From positions 1 through 64,000 of the forward strand of contig JABSSW010000083.1 of the NCBI GenBank assembly GCA_018902385.1: 64,000 nt of DNA, read 5' to 3'. This document shows, in pieces, positions 24,318 through 36,500 of the stretch. The position numbers and the translations under genes are program-made. Within the stretch, counting starts at the first letter, position 1. The number at the start of each line of letters is the position of its first letter. Source of the stretch: Physcia stellaris (lineage: Eukaryota > Ascomycota > Lecanoromycetes > Caliciales > Physciaceae). Under the pieces are notes generated by a model. That model saw nothing but the letters and a program-made list of their open reading frames with translations, had not been told where the DNA came from and made no database searches.

Positions 24318-27277
24318 CTAGGCAACACCTTGCCTCCCGCGCTCTGCTTCGCCCACCAACAATTGGGGTCTGCGATATGCATAACCTAGAAAGGCGCCTT
24401 TCTTACGCAATTCCAAGACCTCTCGACCCACTACTTTGTCGCGCAATACCCGATCCCGTGGTCTCTTCTTTTCTTTGCCTGCTCTCTTACTTTTCTCTCC
24501 CACATCATCACGCTGCCATTGGGCCCCATCGACCTGCGTAGCGTGATCAGCAGCAGTATCTGCGGACTTCACGGCTGCGCAATCTTGGCTAGACTCATCG
24601 TCGACATCACTGATCGGGTCTTCCTCGTCAAAGTATTTTGTGTCTTCGCGGCTCTTGACGTCCGGAACGAAGGGTGGTCTTGAAAGATGGAGACGATCCC
24701 AGCTGAGTCCGTGAAAGAAGGGATGGGCCTTGATGTCCGCTGCGTCATCTGAGTAGACATAGTAACCTTGATAGTCGCGGCTCTGCTTATCCACTCGGCT
24801 ACCACTCATACGCTTTGATTGATCGTTGGTTTTGTACTTTTTCGAGCATATGCGGTGCTCCTTTTCTTGTAGGAGGCTGTTGATGAGCTCCATGGCCTCG
24901 AATGAAACCTTCTCTTTCTTATCCATGCTTTCTGGTGAGGGGAACTTCAATGATGTCGCGTTCGCCTGTGTTGTTAACAGAGGTCAGCCAACAAAATTTA
25001 AAACAGGTCAAATCGATAGCCTGGCTTTCATCATCCGCCTCGAGAATGTGCAGACCAAGCCTACAATCGCCTTCCAGCGACTTGACGACTCCCGCTGCCA
25101 ACCAGCGAGCTTGACCAACTGCTCGATGTTGAAGAGACGCTTGAGATCAAATGATGCAAAAAGTATGCATGCGATGCAGGAATGGCTTACCAAGATCTTA
25201 AGTTTAGTATCCTGTCTAGTCTCGCATACAAATGGAGTGTAACCGTAGAGACACTGCCATTTTATTAGCTACGGCGCATCGTCTGAAAAAGGGTCGGTCA
25301 TGGCGCTTTTTACCTCATACAATATTATACCAATACTCCACCAGTCGCACCGCCCGTCATAGTATTCTCCACGAATGACCTCCGGTGCCATATACTGACT
25401 GGTTCCTACGACGCTTCGCGCCAGTTTCCGTTTACCTACGCGGTCCCGCCATTGCAATGTACTCTCATTTTCCCTGGGGCCTTCGTCAATCGGCAACTTC
25501 TCCCGCCGTTCTTTACGACCGCCAGTCAAGACATCGGCTAGGGCCATATTTGCTGCAATCGAAGCCCCCTCTTTGCGATCAAGGGAGTCCCCTTCGACCT
25601 CAATGCCCAATTTCTCCATCAAGGACTGGCGATGGTTGTTGAAAAAACTTTGATCGTGTGCCCAATGACCATCAAATGCGAGCCCGAAGTCGGAAATCTT
25701 AAGGTGACCAGATGCGGAAATGAGAAAGTTGTCTGGTTTTACATCCCTGTGGATCCATCGAAGTTTATGAGCCTCCTCAACGCATAAAATCATCTCAGCA
25801 ATGTACCATCTTGCTTTTCTCTCTTTCAATATGTCTTTGCGGAAGAGGAGACCAAGAAAATCACCGCCAACCATATACTCCATCACGAGGTACAAATTCG
25901 TGGAATCCTGGAAACTGGCTATCAATGGCACCACCCATCGAGATTTCTCGGATGCTACTAGAAAATCTCGCTCAGCACGAAGATGGCCTTCCTGGGAGTT
26001 GCGGAGCATATCCGACTTTCGTATCACTTTCATGGCGTAGACTTGACGTTTACCGCTTTTCCTCCCAAGGGCATCACGTCCCCCTACTCTTTGACCGTCC
26101 AAGGTTGACTTAGAGCCATTCGCTGTTGCCGGCTTTCCGGTTGCATCCCATGCAGTCCTCTTTTTGCTATCATAGGTTGGTGTAAGGCAAAGTTCTTCTC
26201 TCTCGCGGACTAGCCTAACTACACCGAAACTCCCCTTACCAAGAATGCGGACCACTTCATATCCTGCGATCTCGACTCCACGGCTCCCTGTCATTCGATT
26301 CGTCTTACTTTTCAGAACCCGATGTTGCCGCAAACAGTCGGTCTCACTAGTCGCCCAGTTCACGATCTCCTGCTGTCGCTGTTCTGGTGATAGAAGCATT
26401 ATATTTAAACGCTGCACGAGATCGTTACGTCGCAATGATCGTGGTGTTGCTTGGCTTGAGAGCAAAGCATTGAAGTATGTCTCGAAGAATATTTTGGCAT
26501 TTGCCGTGAGCTCAACGGTCGCTATTGTCGGGGCAGGGCAAGTCCAGACCGATGAAGTAAGATCCTGTTCGATTGCAGTTTCGGCAATGGGAGTCAACGG
26601 CTTGTCGGGCACAATTTCATCAGCCTTTCCACGAGAACGCGAATGAACGGAAGCAACATTAGATTCAAGTGAAGTCTTGCCGGTAGAGCGATTTCCAGCA
26701 GAGACGCTGCCGCTGTTATAGTAACTGGAGGGGCTTGATGGGTCCGTTTTCCCGTGTAAGGAAATTGTCTGTTCCTCCCATGCCGACTTCGTCAAGCCAT
26801 TGGGCTGCCCTGTCAATGGTGGCTGTGACACACTTGGGCTTGTATCATCGTTATTACCAATCAATGATACAACGCTTGGACGTGTACGCAGCTTAGGTCG
26901 GTGGACGATAGTGGGATTTGCCCAAGCAGTCGAGAATTTCTGTGAGACTTGCTGGGCCACCATGGAGAATGAGGACTTCGGGTCGCTAACAGTTGAAGGA
27001 GCGGGTGACGAAGGCAATGAAGCGTTATGAACAGTGGCAGCAGCATTGTGTTCATTCGGAGCAGTCAAGTTGGCGCAATGATTCCCTGCTAAATTTGCTT
27101 CAATCAGGGGCTAGGTCCTCGACTTAAGTAGGAGCATCTCCTACCGCTATTTCGTTGCCACCCTACAAGTGAGAGAATTCTTGAGCCACTTCGACGCATC
27201 TTAGCAACCGTGCTTAGGTGATGGAGCTCCTCGCTCATGGAACTCCAGCGACTCTTCCCTTTCCGTTCGTCAGACAT
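24318..27277 (-). CDS. NDR/LATS-type AGC serine/threonine protein kinase
   Basis: Cytoplasmic kinase of the Cot1/Dbf2-like group, activated with MOB proteins and acting in growth or septation signalling. Exons: 25314-27110, 25191-25253, 24318-24965, plus a proposed first exon 27167-27277 (MSDERKGKSRW...), because no in-frame ATG precedes 26963 in the main exon; starting at 26963 instead gives 786 residues, the four-exon model 872. Order: a Ser/Pro-rich N-tail, a basic MOB-binding helix (RSLRRNDLVQRLN), GKGSFGVV, lysine in AMKVIRK, HRDVKPDN, DFG with the NDR-type insert before the activation loop, SVVGTSQYMAPEV, and YDGRCDWWSIG. The 63-nt exon encodes CLYGYTPFVCETRQDTKLKI. The AGC tail ends in GAFLGYAYRRP, with the hydrophobic motif region upstream. 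Intron 24966-25190 is long (225 nt) for this region. I do not assign a specific orthologue. Confidence 0.85.
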
Positions 27278-27678
27278 CATCGGTTGATCGAGCTGTAGCT
27301 ATGTGGGAATACTGATAGTGATACGAGTCGTCGAGAACTTGAGCTGTTAATGAAGAGGGTATTGGCATAAGCCTTATGCATAAATGATTCAGGCGTCCTG
27401 ACAATGGACTAGCATATGCCTCTGGAACCGCCGACTCTTGAAGCAAAGAAAAGGTCGAACGGAGGTTCGCAAAACCGGAAGCTCGAAGGGAAAATGCTCA
27501 GAAGTCACCTCATCACATTGATAAGTGCAAGAGCGACCGGTCAATCCCTAGTATCGCTTTCAACTCCACTGCAAGGTATGTTTATTGATACCATCACATC
27601 AGTATTCTACTCTCCTATAAGCCCCAATTCCAGCTGCGCGATCATCACGTGATGTACTTCTTTTAGAAATCTTGCAGT
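27278..27678. other. Spacer between the kinase promoter and the sirtuin 3' end
   Basis: About 400 bp. A plus-strand open stretch at 27416-27652 shows no domain and is not called. Confidence 0.45.
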
Positions 27679-28774
27679 TCATCGCTCTTTCAATTGTTCT
27701 AGGATCTGAGCAGTACGTTCATTGGAGATATTGAGCGAGCTGTCCACCTCCTTTGTCAGAACAGCAATCTCGTCCTCTAGCTCATCGTCCTTGGATTTTT
27801 TTGGCTTAGCGACCTCATCATGGACATCGACTTTCGCATTGTCTCGCGACATATCGCAGATACTCCGCCGTAGGTCCTCCAGCTCTTCATCCCACCCTAA
27901 CGCCGATGCAAGTCTTCGAACTCCGTCATCGCAATCTCCTAGAAGTAGGACATCGTCCGCTCGCGAGCCGAGGGTCCCCACCCTCTCGGAATTAATCAAT
28001 AGTCGTGGTATCCCTTCCGCGCAAAAGCCTGGGAGGCTCGCAAATGGCTGCACCGTTAGACTCGTGCCCATCACAATACATAGGTCTGCAGTGCTTGGCA
28101 CCATACGGTTGGTGTGGAAATTCTCCGGTAAAGCCTCGCCGAAGAATACAATATCTGGCTTGACAAGTCCGTTGCAGCCGCTTCTTAAGCAGTGCGGTAC
28201 TTCACGTTTGTTTATGCAATTCTTCATAAGATTGTCTGGATAAGAAGTCTTACACTCAATGCAGCGTTGACGAGCGAAGCTGCCATGAGCCTCTACAATC
28301 TTCTCATCGGGAACACCTGCTGCTCGTTCAAGGCAGTCAATGTTCTGCGTAAAAAGCTTCAAAAGGAGGCCCTTATCGGAGAGTAGCCGTACGAAGCAGT
28401 GCGATACCGTTGGTCGATATTTGCCAGGATACAGCTCGTGGGCCAGATGGTAGAACGGAAGAGGGTTTTCACGGAAAAAAGAAATGTCGAAGACTGCTTC
28501 TGGGAACGGAAGGTCGAGACGGGCAAGGTTAGCATATAAGCCTGTGTCCGGAGACCGAAAGTCAGGTATGCCAGCAGATGTACTGATACCTGCGCCAGTC
28601 TATGAATGTCAGTCACCGCGTGAGGCATCTTCAGCTGGGCACAGTAGATACCATCACGACAATCTTTTTCGCTCGCCCATTCCGGATAAGTGACGCAACA
28701 GCGTCAAGGGAGCGTTCTGAAAGAGTTTCGGGGGAGACTTTCTCGTCTACTAGGCTCGAGCTCTCCTGACCCAT
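27679..28774 (-). CDS. HST2: Hst2-like NAD-dependent protein deacetylase (sirtuin)
   Basis: Class I sirtuin, mainly cytosolic in yeast, removing acetyl groups from histone H4 K16 and other proteins while consuming NAD. Exons 28652-28774 and 27679-28599 give 347 residues. The start MGQESSSLVDEK was chosen because fungal Hst2 begins this way; the open frame continues upstream without family resemblance. The 52-nt intron falls between KKIVVM and TGAGISTSAGIPDFRSP, the NAD-binding loop. Further motifs are TQNID, the catalytic histidine in EAHGSF, and zinc cysteines in RCIEC and HCLRSGC. The end is a charged helix (KPKKSKDDELEDEIAVL) like the regulatory C-terminal helix of Hst2. The gene diverges from COG4. 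Confidence 0.92.
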
Positions 28775-29250
28775 CTTCAAGTGCGGATATTTCCTTCCGG
28801 GGGCTTTCCGTTGCCGATTTCGATGATAGCGACCTATAGTGAAATATTTGGTTTTTGCCCGAACACGTACAGACAGTAGCAGCTTTAATTTTAGCTTCTG
28901 AGGAAGGACTATGGAAAAGCTCTTCTCCTTGACCAAAATCCTGGCCTTCTAAGGTAGGGTACCGTATGCGTTCCGTCATCCGTCATTTTCACATGCTCGA
29001 ACGCATCGGACCGTGCTCGGCCCGGCGCTACTTGTATACTCGTACTAGCGCTTACGGCGGCAATACAATCATAAGATGCATATAAACATTATTATTATTC
29101 ACAAGAAGACACTACGGCGACGAATGCATCTTAGACTTATGATCCGCCCGATCTTTTGATCAGAACCGTGAACACTCAGTCCGAGATGCAATTTGTGATC
29201 TCTTGCATCAGAATATTATTCTGCTTCGCCGCCGTCTGGCCATCATAGCC
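28775..29250. promoter_or_regulatory. Bidirectional promoter region HST2/COG4
   Basis: 476 bp between the two divergent start codons, so both promoters must lie here or within the genes. I see no clear TATA box. An ATTATTATTATT-like run lies near 29,088-29,100. Confidence 0.5.
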
Positions 29251-31779
29251 ATGTCCCCAGTAAATGGCAGGAACGTGACACACAGTTCAAGTAGGCATGG
29301 TCAGGTATTCCGTGATCAAGACAGTGCTTCCTCACTATCTATCCAGGAGATTGATTCGATTACGGATGTAAGAGTGAAGCTGGCCGAGCTTGCCGAGCAA
29401 GAGAGTAGCACGAACATTCGACTGGAGTCTCTGACATGCACGCAGAAAGATCTCAGACGGGACCTGGGTAGGCTCGATCTCTTACGAGCCAATCTCAGCT
29501 CGCATGTCCTGTCTACTAGGTCTCTCAGCAATGGCATGCTTTTTAACGCTGCTTCCACTGCCGGTCGTATCTCAAGTGCAGTGCAACGACTTGACCTTGA
29601 GCAAGCTAGAGTTCAGTCCACATTAACGGTCGTAGAGCAAGTTGCAGAGCTCAAAGCATGCATTCTGGGGCTTACTGGGTCCATGGGGGGGCCTCAGGAC
29701 TGGGAGACAGCAGCCGGATATCTCAGTAGGGCTTCGAAGATACCAAAGGATATCGTTAATGGTGCTTTTGCCGAGGATATCGTACCAACTGCAGAAGTCC
29801 CAGATCCACCTAGTGTGACTCTGGAGCATGCATCAGAGTCGTTACGTGGCCTCTTCCTGCGAGAATTCGAAATGGCAGCACAAGAGGGAAATGGCGCCAA
29901 AGTCACGAGGTTTTTCAAGTTATTTCCCCTCATAGGGAAGCCAGATGTTGGTCTCGATGTCTATGGTCGCTATGTGTGCCAAGGCATTGCTTCGCGGGCA
30001 CGAGCCAACCTCGACGCTGGTACTGAGGGTGTCCAACGCAAAGAAGGCTTCTTCTATGCCAATGCACTCACAAGGCTCTTTGAGCACATTGCGCAAATCG
30101 TAGAGCACCACGGAGCATTGGTAGAGCGCCACTACGGTAGCGGAAGGATGATCAAAGTCATCGAGCGCCTGCAACTGGAAGCTGATATTCAAGGCGGCAT
30201 TGTGATTGACACCTGGAGTGATGAGCGGAATATCGACCGTAGACTCACTCATATCAGATCTTATGCTTTCACGTTTTTGGTACAAAGCTTCCTCCCAGCA
30301 CAGCCCGCAAGGTCTGGAACACCTCGAGCAGGCTCTCCGGCACCCAGAGGGTCCACAACCAAAGATCTAACTCACGATGACGAGAATTTTGAGATGAAGG
30401 ATATTGATCGGTATCTGGGGGAGATTGCGCTAATGCTTGCCAGGTGGTCACTGTACTCGAGATTCATCTCATCCAAATGCGAGGTACCAACCTTCCTTGA
30501 ACTCCCATTGATCAACGACCAACGCTGGCAGGAACCAAACCTAAGCTCCGATAACAATACAAAAATTCTAAAAGCTCCACCGCTGCTTGTCAATTCGACT
30601 CTGAGCAGTAAGATCTCCCAAAAACTCATCGACCCGTTCAACATCTTGACCACTTTCTTTTCCCGAAGATCCGTCGAAAGGGCATTTCAACTCGACGAGC
30701 AACCTGCCGGATTATCTCTAAACCCAGAAAAGTCTTTACGGGCCAACCCACCTTTCATCACATCAGCGGTTGATGACGTTATGTACATTGTAAACCAGGT
30801 TGTTGATCGATCGCTTGCTACATCTCAGCGAGCGGTCGTCTCAAGCGTGATACCCACAGTAGCTAGAATCCTTAGCTCCGACTTCATTGGCATGATTCAA
30901 AGGAAAATGCGAGACGAGAGCTATCCTAAAGCGGCCATTCAAGGCGCAATGCCTCCTGAGCACCTTATTATCGCATTCTTTGTTTTGATCAATAACCTTG
31001 ACATAGCGACGGATTACGTCAAGAGGATCGTGCTGTCGCGGGTGGACACCTCTGGGACCGCATCTTCGCAAGAGAGCGATGCTCACACCGCGACCAACAC
31101 AATACCATACATGTTCCCATTTGACCATGATGCGGGATCCGTGATATCAATCCTCAAATCACTGCACCAGACTTTCGAGAGTAAAGCGTCGGAACTCATT
31201 AGTGATGGAATTTTTGTCGCTTACAAAAACATTGCGAAGCCCAGAGTCCGACCCGTTCTAGCGGACGCTTTTCGAGACATTGACTATCAAATGACCACGG
31301 ATGAGATTGAGGCTTTCAGCCATGACGTTGGTGTAGAGGATGGAGATCAGAGCAGCATCGATCTCGCTGTACAGCGCCAATTTCAACGAGGCTGGGACGC
31401 TTTGACCAGGCCTATTGCAAGGATACTGACCGAGCGAAATTTTGACAAGCTCCTTTCAATGGTCATTGCATACCTTGGAGAAGTCTTAGAGAAGCGTATC
31501 TGGAGCTACTACGGCCGGCTGAATGGCACGGGAGCAGCACGCCTGGAACGAGATGTCGCGAGCATTGTGAGCGTCGCTGTTCGAGGAGGGCGCTACGGCC
31601 TCCGGGACGCGTTCGCAAGATGTACCCAGATTTGTCTTATCATGAACATGGAGGATGACGAATGGGACGAAGTGCAAGGAGCTTCGACGCCCGTGCAGAA
31701 CGACAACGCTGTTGATTGGAAGATCGACAGCGAAGAGCGTTTGCGAGCGCGAGCCATGGTGAATAGTATTCAAAGGTGA
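29251..31779 (+). CDS. COG4: Conserved oligomeric Golgi complex subunit 4
   Basis: Subunit of lobe A of the COG tethering complex, which captures intra-Golgi retrograde vesicles; Cog4 contacts SNAREs and Sly1. It is a single exon of 842 residues, a normal length. The first ATG in the open frame is 29251 (MSPVNGRNVTHSSS). The N-terminal coiled-coil region (residues about 30-130) contains the heptad-rich QEIDSITDVRVKLAELAEQE. Family-typical segments follow: REFEMAAQEGNGAKVTRFFK, LFPLIGKPDVGLDVYGRYVC, GFFYANALTRLFEHIAQIVE and LQLEADIQGGIVIDTWSDER. The C-terminal half is helical, ending in the Cog4-type domain with KRIWSYYGRLNGTGAARLER and FARCTQICLIMNME. No frame problem was seen. Confidence 0.95.
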   Translation: MSPVNGRNVTHSSSRHGQVFRDQDSASSLSIQEIDSITDVRVKLAELAEQESSTNIRLESLTCTQKDLRRDLGRLDLLRANLSSHVLSTRSLSNGMLFNAASTAGRISSAVQRLDLEQARVQSTLTVVEQVAELKACILGLTGSMGGPQDWETAAGYLSRASKIPKDIVNGAFAEDIVPTAEVPDPPSVTLEHASESLRGLFLREFEMAAQEGNGAKVTRFFKLFPLIGKPDVGLDVYGRYVCQGIASRARANLDAGTEGVQRKEGFFYANALTRLFEHIAQIVEHHGALVERHYGSGRMIKVIERLQLEADIQGGIVIDTWSDERNIDRRLTHIRSYAFTFLVQSFLPAQPARSGTPRAGSPAPRGSTTKDLTHDDENFEMKDIDRYLGEIALMLARWSLYSRFISSKCEVPTFLELPLINDQRWQEPNLSSDNNTKILKAPPLLVNSTLSSKISQKLIDPFNILTTFFSRRSVERAFQLDEQPAGLSLNPEKSLRANPPFITSAVDDVMYIVNQVVDRSLATSQRAVVSSVIPTVARILSSDFIGMIQRKMRDESYPKAAIQGAMPPEHLIIAFFVLINNLDIATDYVKRIVLSRVDTSGTASSQESDAHTATNTIPYMFPFDHDAGSVISILKSLHQTFESKASELISDGIFVAYKNIAKPRVRPVLADAFRDIDYQMTTDEIEAFSHDVGVEDGDQSSIDLAVQRQFQRGWDALTRPIARILTERNFDKLLSMVIAYLGEVLEKRIWSYYGRLNGTGAARLERDVASIVSVAVRGGRYGLRDAFARCTQICLIMNMEDDEWDEVQGASTPVQNDNAVDWKIDSEERLRARAMVNSIQR

Positions 31780-32065
31780 ATCTTTCACTTCAGCTGAGAC
31801 TTCCAGGTTGCAAACCCTTTTCTGGCACATGACACGAGACGGGGGTGAAAACAGTAGCGTATATTTCACACCTATTTCTAAGGTACTCCGTACTGTCGTA
31901 GTGTATTGAAAATTACCTCAACAAGTCAACACGGACATGGACCCGGACCAAAGCAAACTTAATCTATGTAGGTACTTGTAGACATCCCTGCTTTTGCCGA
32001 ACCTTGAAAGTCATGATTGCAAATCCCATAGTGGCTATCAAAGAGAAGAGTGACGGAGAGCCAAC

Positions 32066-33460
32066 ATGACCGACACCAATATTCCGATCACCGACGGCTG
32101 CGGACACATTTCCCACAACACTCGAATTTTACCCATCGACTCGTCCCTGATCGGTAAGGTCGCTTTCACGAATCCGGAGAAAGCTTTTCTCGATGACTGG
32201 TCACTCGAGCTATCCGAATCTAGCGACGCTAAATATCTACAGGAGGCTGCTCTGGAACTGCGAAGCAATGACACGCCCGTGGCATTCCCAACAGAGACTG
32301 TTTACGGCCTTGGGGCGGACGCGACACGCAGCACTGCAGTTACGGGCATCTATGAGGCCAAGCGGCGCCCTGCTGATAATCCTTTGATCGTCCATGTCAG
32401 CTCCATCGCTCAGCTTACGAATCTGCTTCGCCATGGAACGGCAATGACAGACTGTAATCAAGCGCTCTCAGACCCTATACCTTTAGTCTACCGTGCTCTA
32501 ATAGACCGGTTTTGGCCTGGTCCACTAACCATACTCCTCCCACTACCAAGTCCTTCCCCTCTAGCTTCACAGGTTACAGCTGGTCTATCTACTTTTGCTG
32601 TCCGCATGCCATCCTCTTTCCTCGCGCTTGCTCTCATTCACTTGGCGGATGTTCCTCTCGCCGCACCATCAGCCAATGCTTCCACAAGACCATCTCCAAC
32701 CACAGCCGCCCATGTAATGCAAGATCTCTCTGGGCGGATCAAAATCATCATTGACGGAGGAGAGTGCGAGGTTGGCCTTGAGAGTACGGTCGTAGATGGA
32801 CTAACGGATCCACCAGTGATACTGAGGCCAGGAGGGATTTCGGCAGAGATGCTAAGGCAGTCTCCTGGCTGGGAGAAAGTTGCCGTAGGGTACAAAGACA
32901 GTCCTGAAAATGGGATACCCAAGGTACCGGGTATGAAGTACAAGCACTATTCACCGAGAGCCAAAGTGATATTGATCAAACGCGCTCTGGATGCGCAGCT
33001 TCTGGCAAAGCACTCGAGTTCAACAGACAACATTGGCTGTGTGGCTACGAGGACATGGGGAAATGCTCCTTTCAATCATCTTCGAGGGGTCACTGCCCTC
33101 GAGTACGAGAACAACAGCAAAACAAACAACGGTTGTTCCTATCTTCCACAAGCTAAAGCCGAGCGTGCCGCCTTTGACCCTGCGTATACGCTTCCCAGTG
33201 CGCGCCTTACTTTTTCAGCTGGCAAATTCACTCAGATCTTGGTTGAAGGAAGGCCAAGAGACAAGCCTTTGAGTGTTTGGACAGTCCCGCTAGGCAGCGA
33301 AGTCCCGCAAATAGCTCGAGGACTTTTCTCCGCCCTTCGCGAACTTGATGGGAAAGGGGTGGATGTGATCCTGGTCGAGGGCATCGGCGATGACGAGGGC
33401 GGTGCTGCGGCTGCTGTGATGAATAGACTGCGGAAAGCGGCGGACCAGCTGGAGACATAG
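32066..33460 (+). CDS. SUA5: Threonylcarbamoyl-AMP synthase
   Basis: Makes threonylcarbamoyl-AMP from threonine, bicarbonate and ATP, the first step of t6A37 tRNA modification for ANN-decoding tRNAs, in cytosol and mitochondria. It is a single exon of 464 residues. The YrdC domain (residues about 60-265) shows PTETVYGLGADATRS, the KRRPADNPLIVH substrate motif, and PSANASTRPSPTTAAHV. A linker with PGMKYKHYSPRAKV leads into the C-terminal Sua5 domain (about 295-460), which ends GGAAAAVMNRLRKAADQLE. The ATG at 32066 is preceded by CCAAC. Its stop lies 67 bp from the RQC2 stop on the other strand, so the 3' UTRs probably overlap. Confidence 0.95.
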   Translation: MTDTNIPITDGCGHISHNTRILPIDSSLIGKVAFTNPEKAFLDDWSLELSESSDAKYLQEAALELRSNDTPVAFPTETVYGLGADATRSTAVTGIYEAKRRPADNPLIVHVSSIAQLTNLLRHGTAMTDCNQALSDPIPLVYRALIDRFWPGPLTILLPLPSPSPLASQVTAGLSTFAVRMPSSFLALALIHLADVPLAAPSANASTRPSPTTAAHVMQDLSGRIKIIIDGGECEVGLESTVVDGLTDPPVILRPGGISAEMLRQSPGWEKVAVGYKDSPENGIPKVPGMKYKHYSPRAKVILIKRALDAQLLAKHSSSTDNIGCVATRTWGNAPFNHLRGVTALEYENNSKTNNGCSYLPQAKAERAAFDPAYTLPSARLTFSAGKFTQILVEGRPRDKPLSVWTVPLGSEVPQIARGLFSALRELDGKGVDVILVEGIGDDEGGAAAAVMNRLRKAADQLET

Positions 33461-33527
33461 CATCCAGCATGGCATTGCCCCTTTTCAATGGTGATGAATT
33501 CCGATATGTCTTTCGACCTTCTCTGGG

Positions 33528-36500
33528 CTAACGCTGTTTCTTACTTCCCTTTCCACCTCTTTTTCCTTTACTGGCACCTCCAGTTCCCTTGACCGGGTTT
33601 CCTTCACCTCTAGCCACTGTTATTTTGCATTTACTGACTGGCAGAAGTCCTATGACCTCTTGTTCCCTTATCCCTTTGACCAGGTCTTTCTCCCGCCTGC
33701 TAGTCTTTTCTTCCGCCTCAACCGCCTCATCGACGGCTGCTGTGGGTGGTCTTGCCTTTCTGTCCTCGTTGGTTATGGCTGTAGTCCATGCACCCAATAT
33801 CTCTCTCACGGCTTTGCCCTTTTTAGTTGTCCCAGGCTGCAATTTTGCCCTCCATTTACATCTACCACCAATGGCGTCCCATGGTCCACAAACAACCAGT
33901 GCATCTAGGATTTCATCGCCAGGTAATACCGTCCCAACGAAGGTATCCAAATCGCCGTAATCTTCCATCTCTTCGTCACTCAGCGTTTCGATGCCTTCTT
34001 GCATATTGATCTCCCGAATCTCCTCTGCTTCTTTGCCTTTTTCTGCCACTAGCGCGTGTTGTCTTTTTCGCCGCTCTTTTTGGGCGGCGAGTCCCATATC
34101 TTTAGCTACCTTGATTTCGGCTTCACCGGCTACCTTCTGTTGAGTTGTAAGAGAACCGAGTACCTGGAGAGCCAAAAGCCGGTCCTCGTCGTCTTGGTCG
34201 GCATATTTGGTTTTAATCTTGTTCCGCTTACCGTGCTTTCCTCTGATGGGTAGAGCCTTCAATTTAATCTGCGCCGAGGGACCTATGTGATCGGTTGGGT
34301 GGGACGGCTTGGACTGGTTTCCATCGTCCTTCATTGGTGGTAAAGATGTTTGTGTTTGTTGAGGATGGAGATCGTCGAATCGATTTTGACGGAGAAGGCG
34401 TCTTTCTTTTGCTGAGAGGTGGCGGATGGACGGGACCCCATTGGCATTCGCCGTTGACGAAGAACTTGCTTCTTGATCGTAATCTAGGTGGTCTTTGCCA
34501 TTTGTCCTCGACTCTTCCGCTTGAGCCACATCTCCACCCGAATCCTCTTCAGCCGATGCAGCATCCGAGTCTGTGCTAAGGTCATGCAGCTCTTCCGAAC
34601 ACGGTTGGAGAGGGTTACTTCTCGCGCGTCTGAAGGGCTTCTTTTCGGTAAAAGTCTCCGCCGCAACGTCTCTCGCCTCATTCTCCGAATGATCATTCAT
34701 GCTGGAGTCGCTTCCCTCGGCGTCAACGGTTTTGTCCTCGTCAAGACTGGGAATTTCAGCCTCGTCCTCGGCCTCGGTATGCCCCTCATGGCCTGCCTCA
34801 TCAGTAATCAATCCAACCGGAGCCTCCTCGGGTGTGGAAATTGTCACTTTACCATGGTTTGTAAAATTTGCGCTCCTCGCATTGCTTCCAGCTTCCGCTA
34901 CGGTTAGCGACGAGCCGACCACACTTGTTTCAATTTCGCTGATACGGTGTTTCATGTGCCTAATTTTACTTTCCTCGCTGATTCGGAACATGATTCCAAA
35001 CCCCAGGAGAAGCTGAGTAGGAGGCAGGAAGTTCTTCTGCCCTCTGATGGTGAAATCGCCTGTTGTTAGGTATTCTCCAGTCGGTGCAGTCTTCGAGACC
35101 TGATCTGCTTTCACCCACCATGCTGACATCACGGCCTTAGAGTCCCATGCGCTCGAAGTCGCAACCGCTAGATTACCAGCTTGCGATAGCGTGGATGGCG
35201 GAATAGCTGTCTCCAGCGACCTGGCCTTGTTTTTCACTACTACGGATGCCGCACCATTGAGGTCGGCGTGAACGTAAAGATCACCCTTTTTCAGGTACTT
35301 CTTATACAATATATCGTTTTGTTGAGCATCTCGACCTCCTATAACGAGGTGACCCTCGGAAGAAATGAAGTAAATGAACTTCTCAAACCACATTTGTTTA
35401 CGCACAGGCTTCATGACCTCTTTCTCTTGTTTCAACCCTTTTTTGAGATCAGCATTGATCTTACGCTCTGTGCTCTTCAATGCTTTGCTGGACGACTGTA
35501 TGGTCTTCAGTTCTTTCACTGCTGCCGTTTTCTTCTGATCGTAGTATTGGCGCGCATTGGACCATGGTGAGAGCGCGAGGTCAATATCCACAGCTAACCT
35601 GTCATCTATAGATCTTAAAGCCGCCGAGTTCAAAGGGCCATCATCCTCGATTAAGGAAACGTCGCTACCCGTCTCATTACCCTCGTAGTCATCGTCCGCT
35701 TCGAACTGTGCCTCGGAAAGAAGTAACGTCGCTGTATTCTCGTACAGTTTAAGGGGCAACTTGATCGCATCTGCAACAGGGTTCTGTTTTTCCTGCTCCA
35801 TCTCTATTAAACGCGCAATTTCCACCCAATCCATACCTTGAGCAATGAGTCCGTTGATCGCGGTAGTGACTTCTTGCACCTTTTGCCAATTCGCCTCAAT
35901 TGCCTCTGCTTTTCTCACGTTTTGCTGTTGGACCTGTTGCAGCCCTCCTAGACGCTTTTCGTGTTCTTGCCTCGCCATATCAAGTTTCTTCTTTGCGTTC
36001 TCTTCCCGTTCGTACAACCGCGACTCCAATTTCTGTGACTCGATTGACGAGAAGAACTCGTCCACAGTCTTGTTGAAACTATCTGACTCGAGAATGTGAA
36101 TTCCCGAGTCCCCCTCGAATTGCTTGGGTCGAAAAGGGTGAAAGTCTTCATAGATAAGGTTTTGGCGTACAATCGTGGCACCGGGATCGACTTCCAAGGA
36201 CGAAGAGCTACGAGCTCTGGCCACTATGAATCCTTTCGAGACTTGAGAGCTGGTGATGCTTTTGACTACTTCCTGCGCCACGGCCAAGGTGTGCATGAGG
36301 CTGTCAAGGCACTGATCATTTTCCAGAACCTGACGCGGCGTTACGTTGGCGTTAAAGTCAGTGAGCTGCATCGCATGATCGATAAGCATGGGCGGCAATT
36401 CGCTCAGAGAGGCTGATAGTGTTTTCCGCAAAGAATCTCCTTGAGTCTTCCTCGACTTCTTTTTCTTGACTGCTTGATTGTTTTCTCTACTCAGCTCAGC

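Noticed and set aside
34056-34907. Long antisense open stretches within RQC2
   Set aside because: Shadows of the long RQC2 exon; no recognisable protein.
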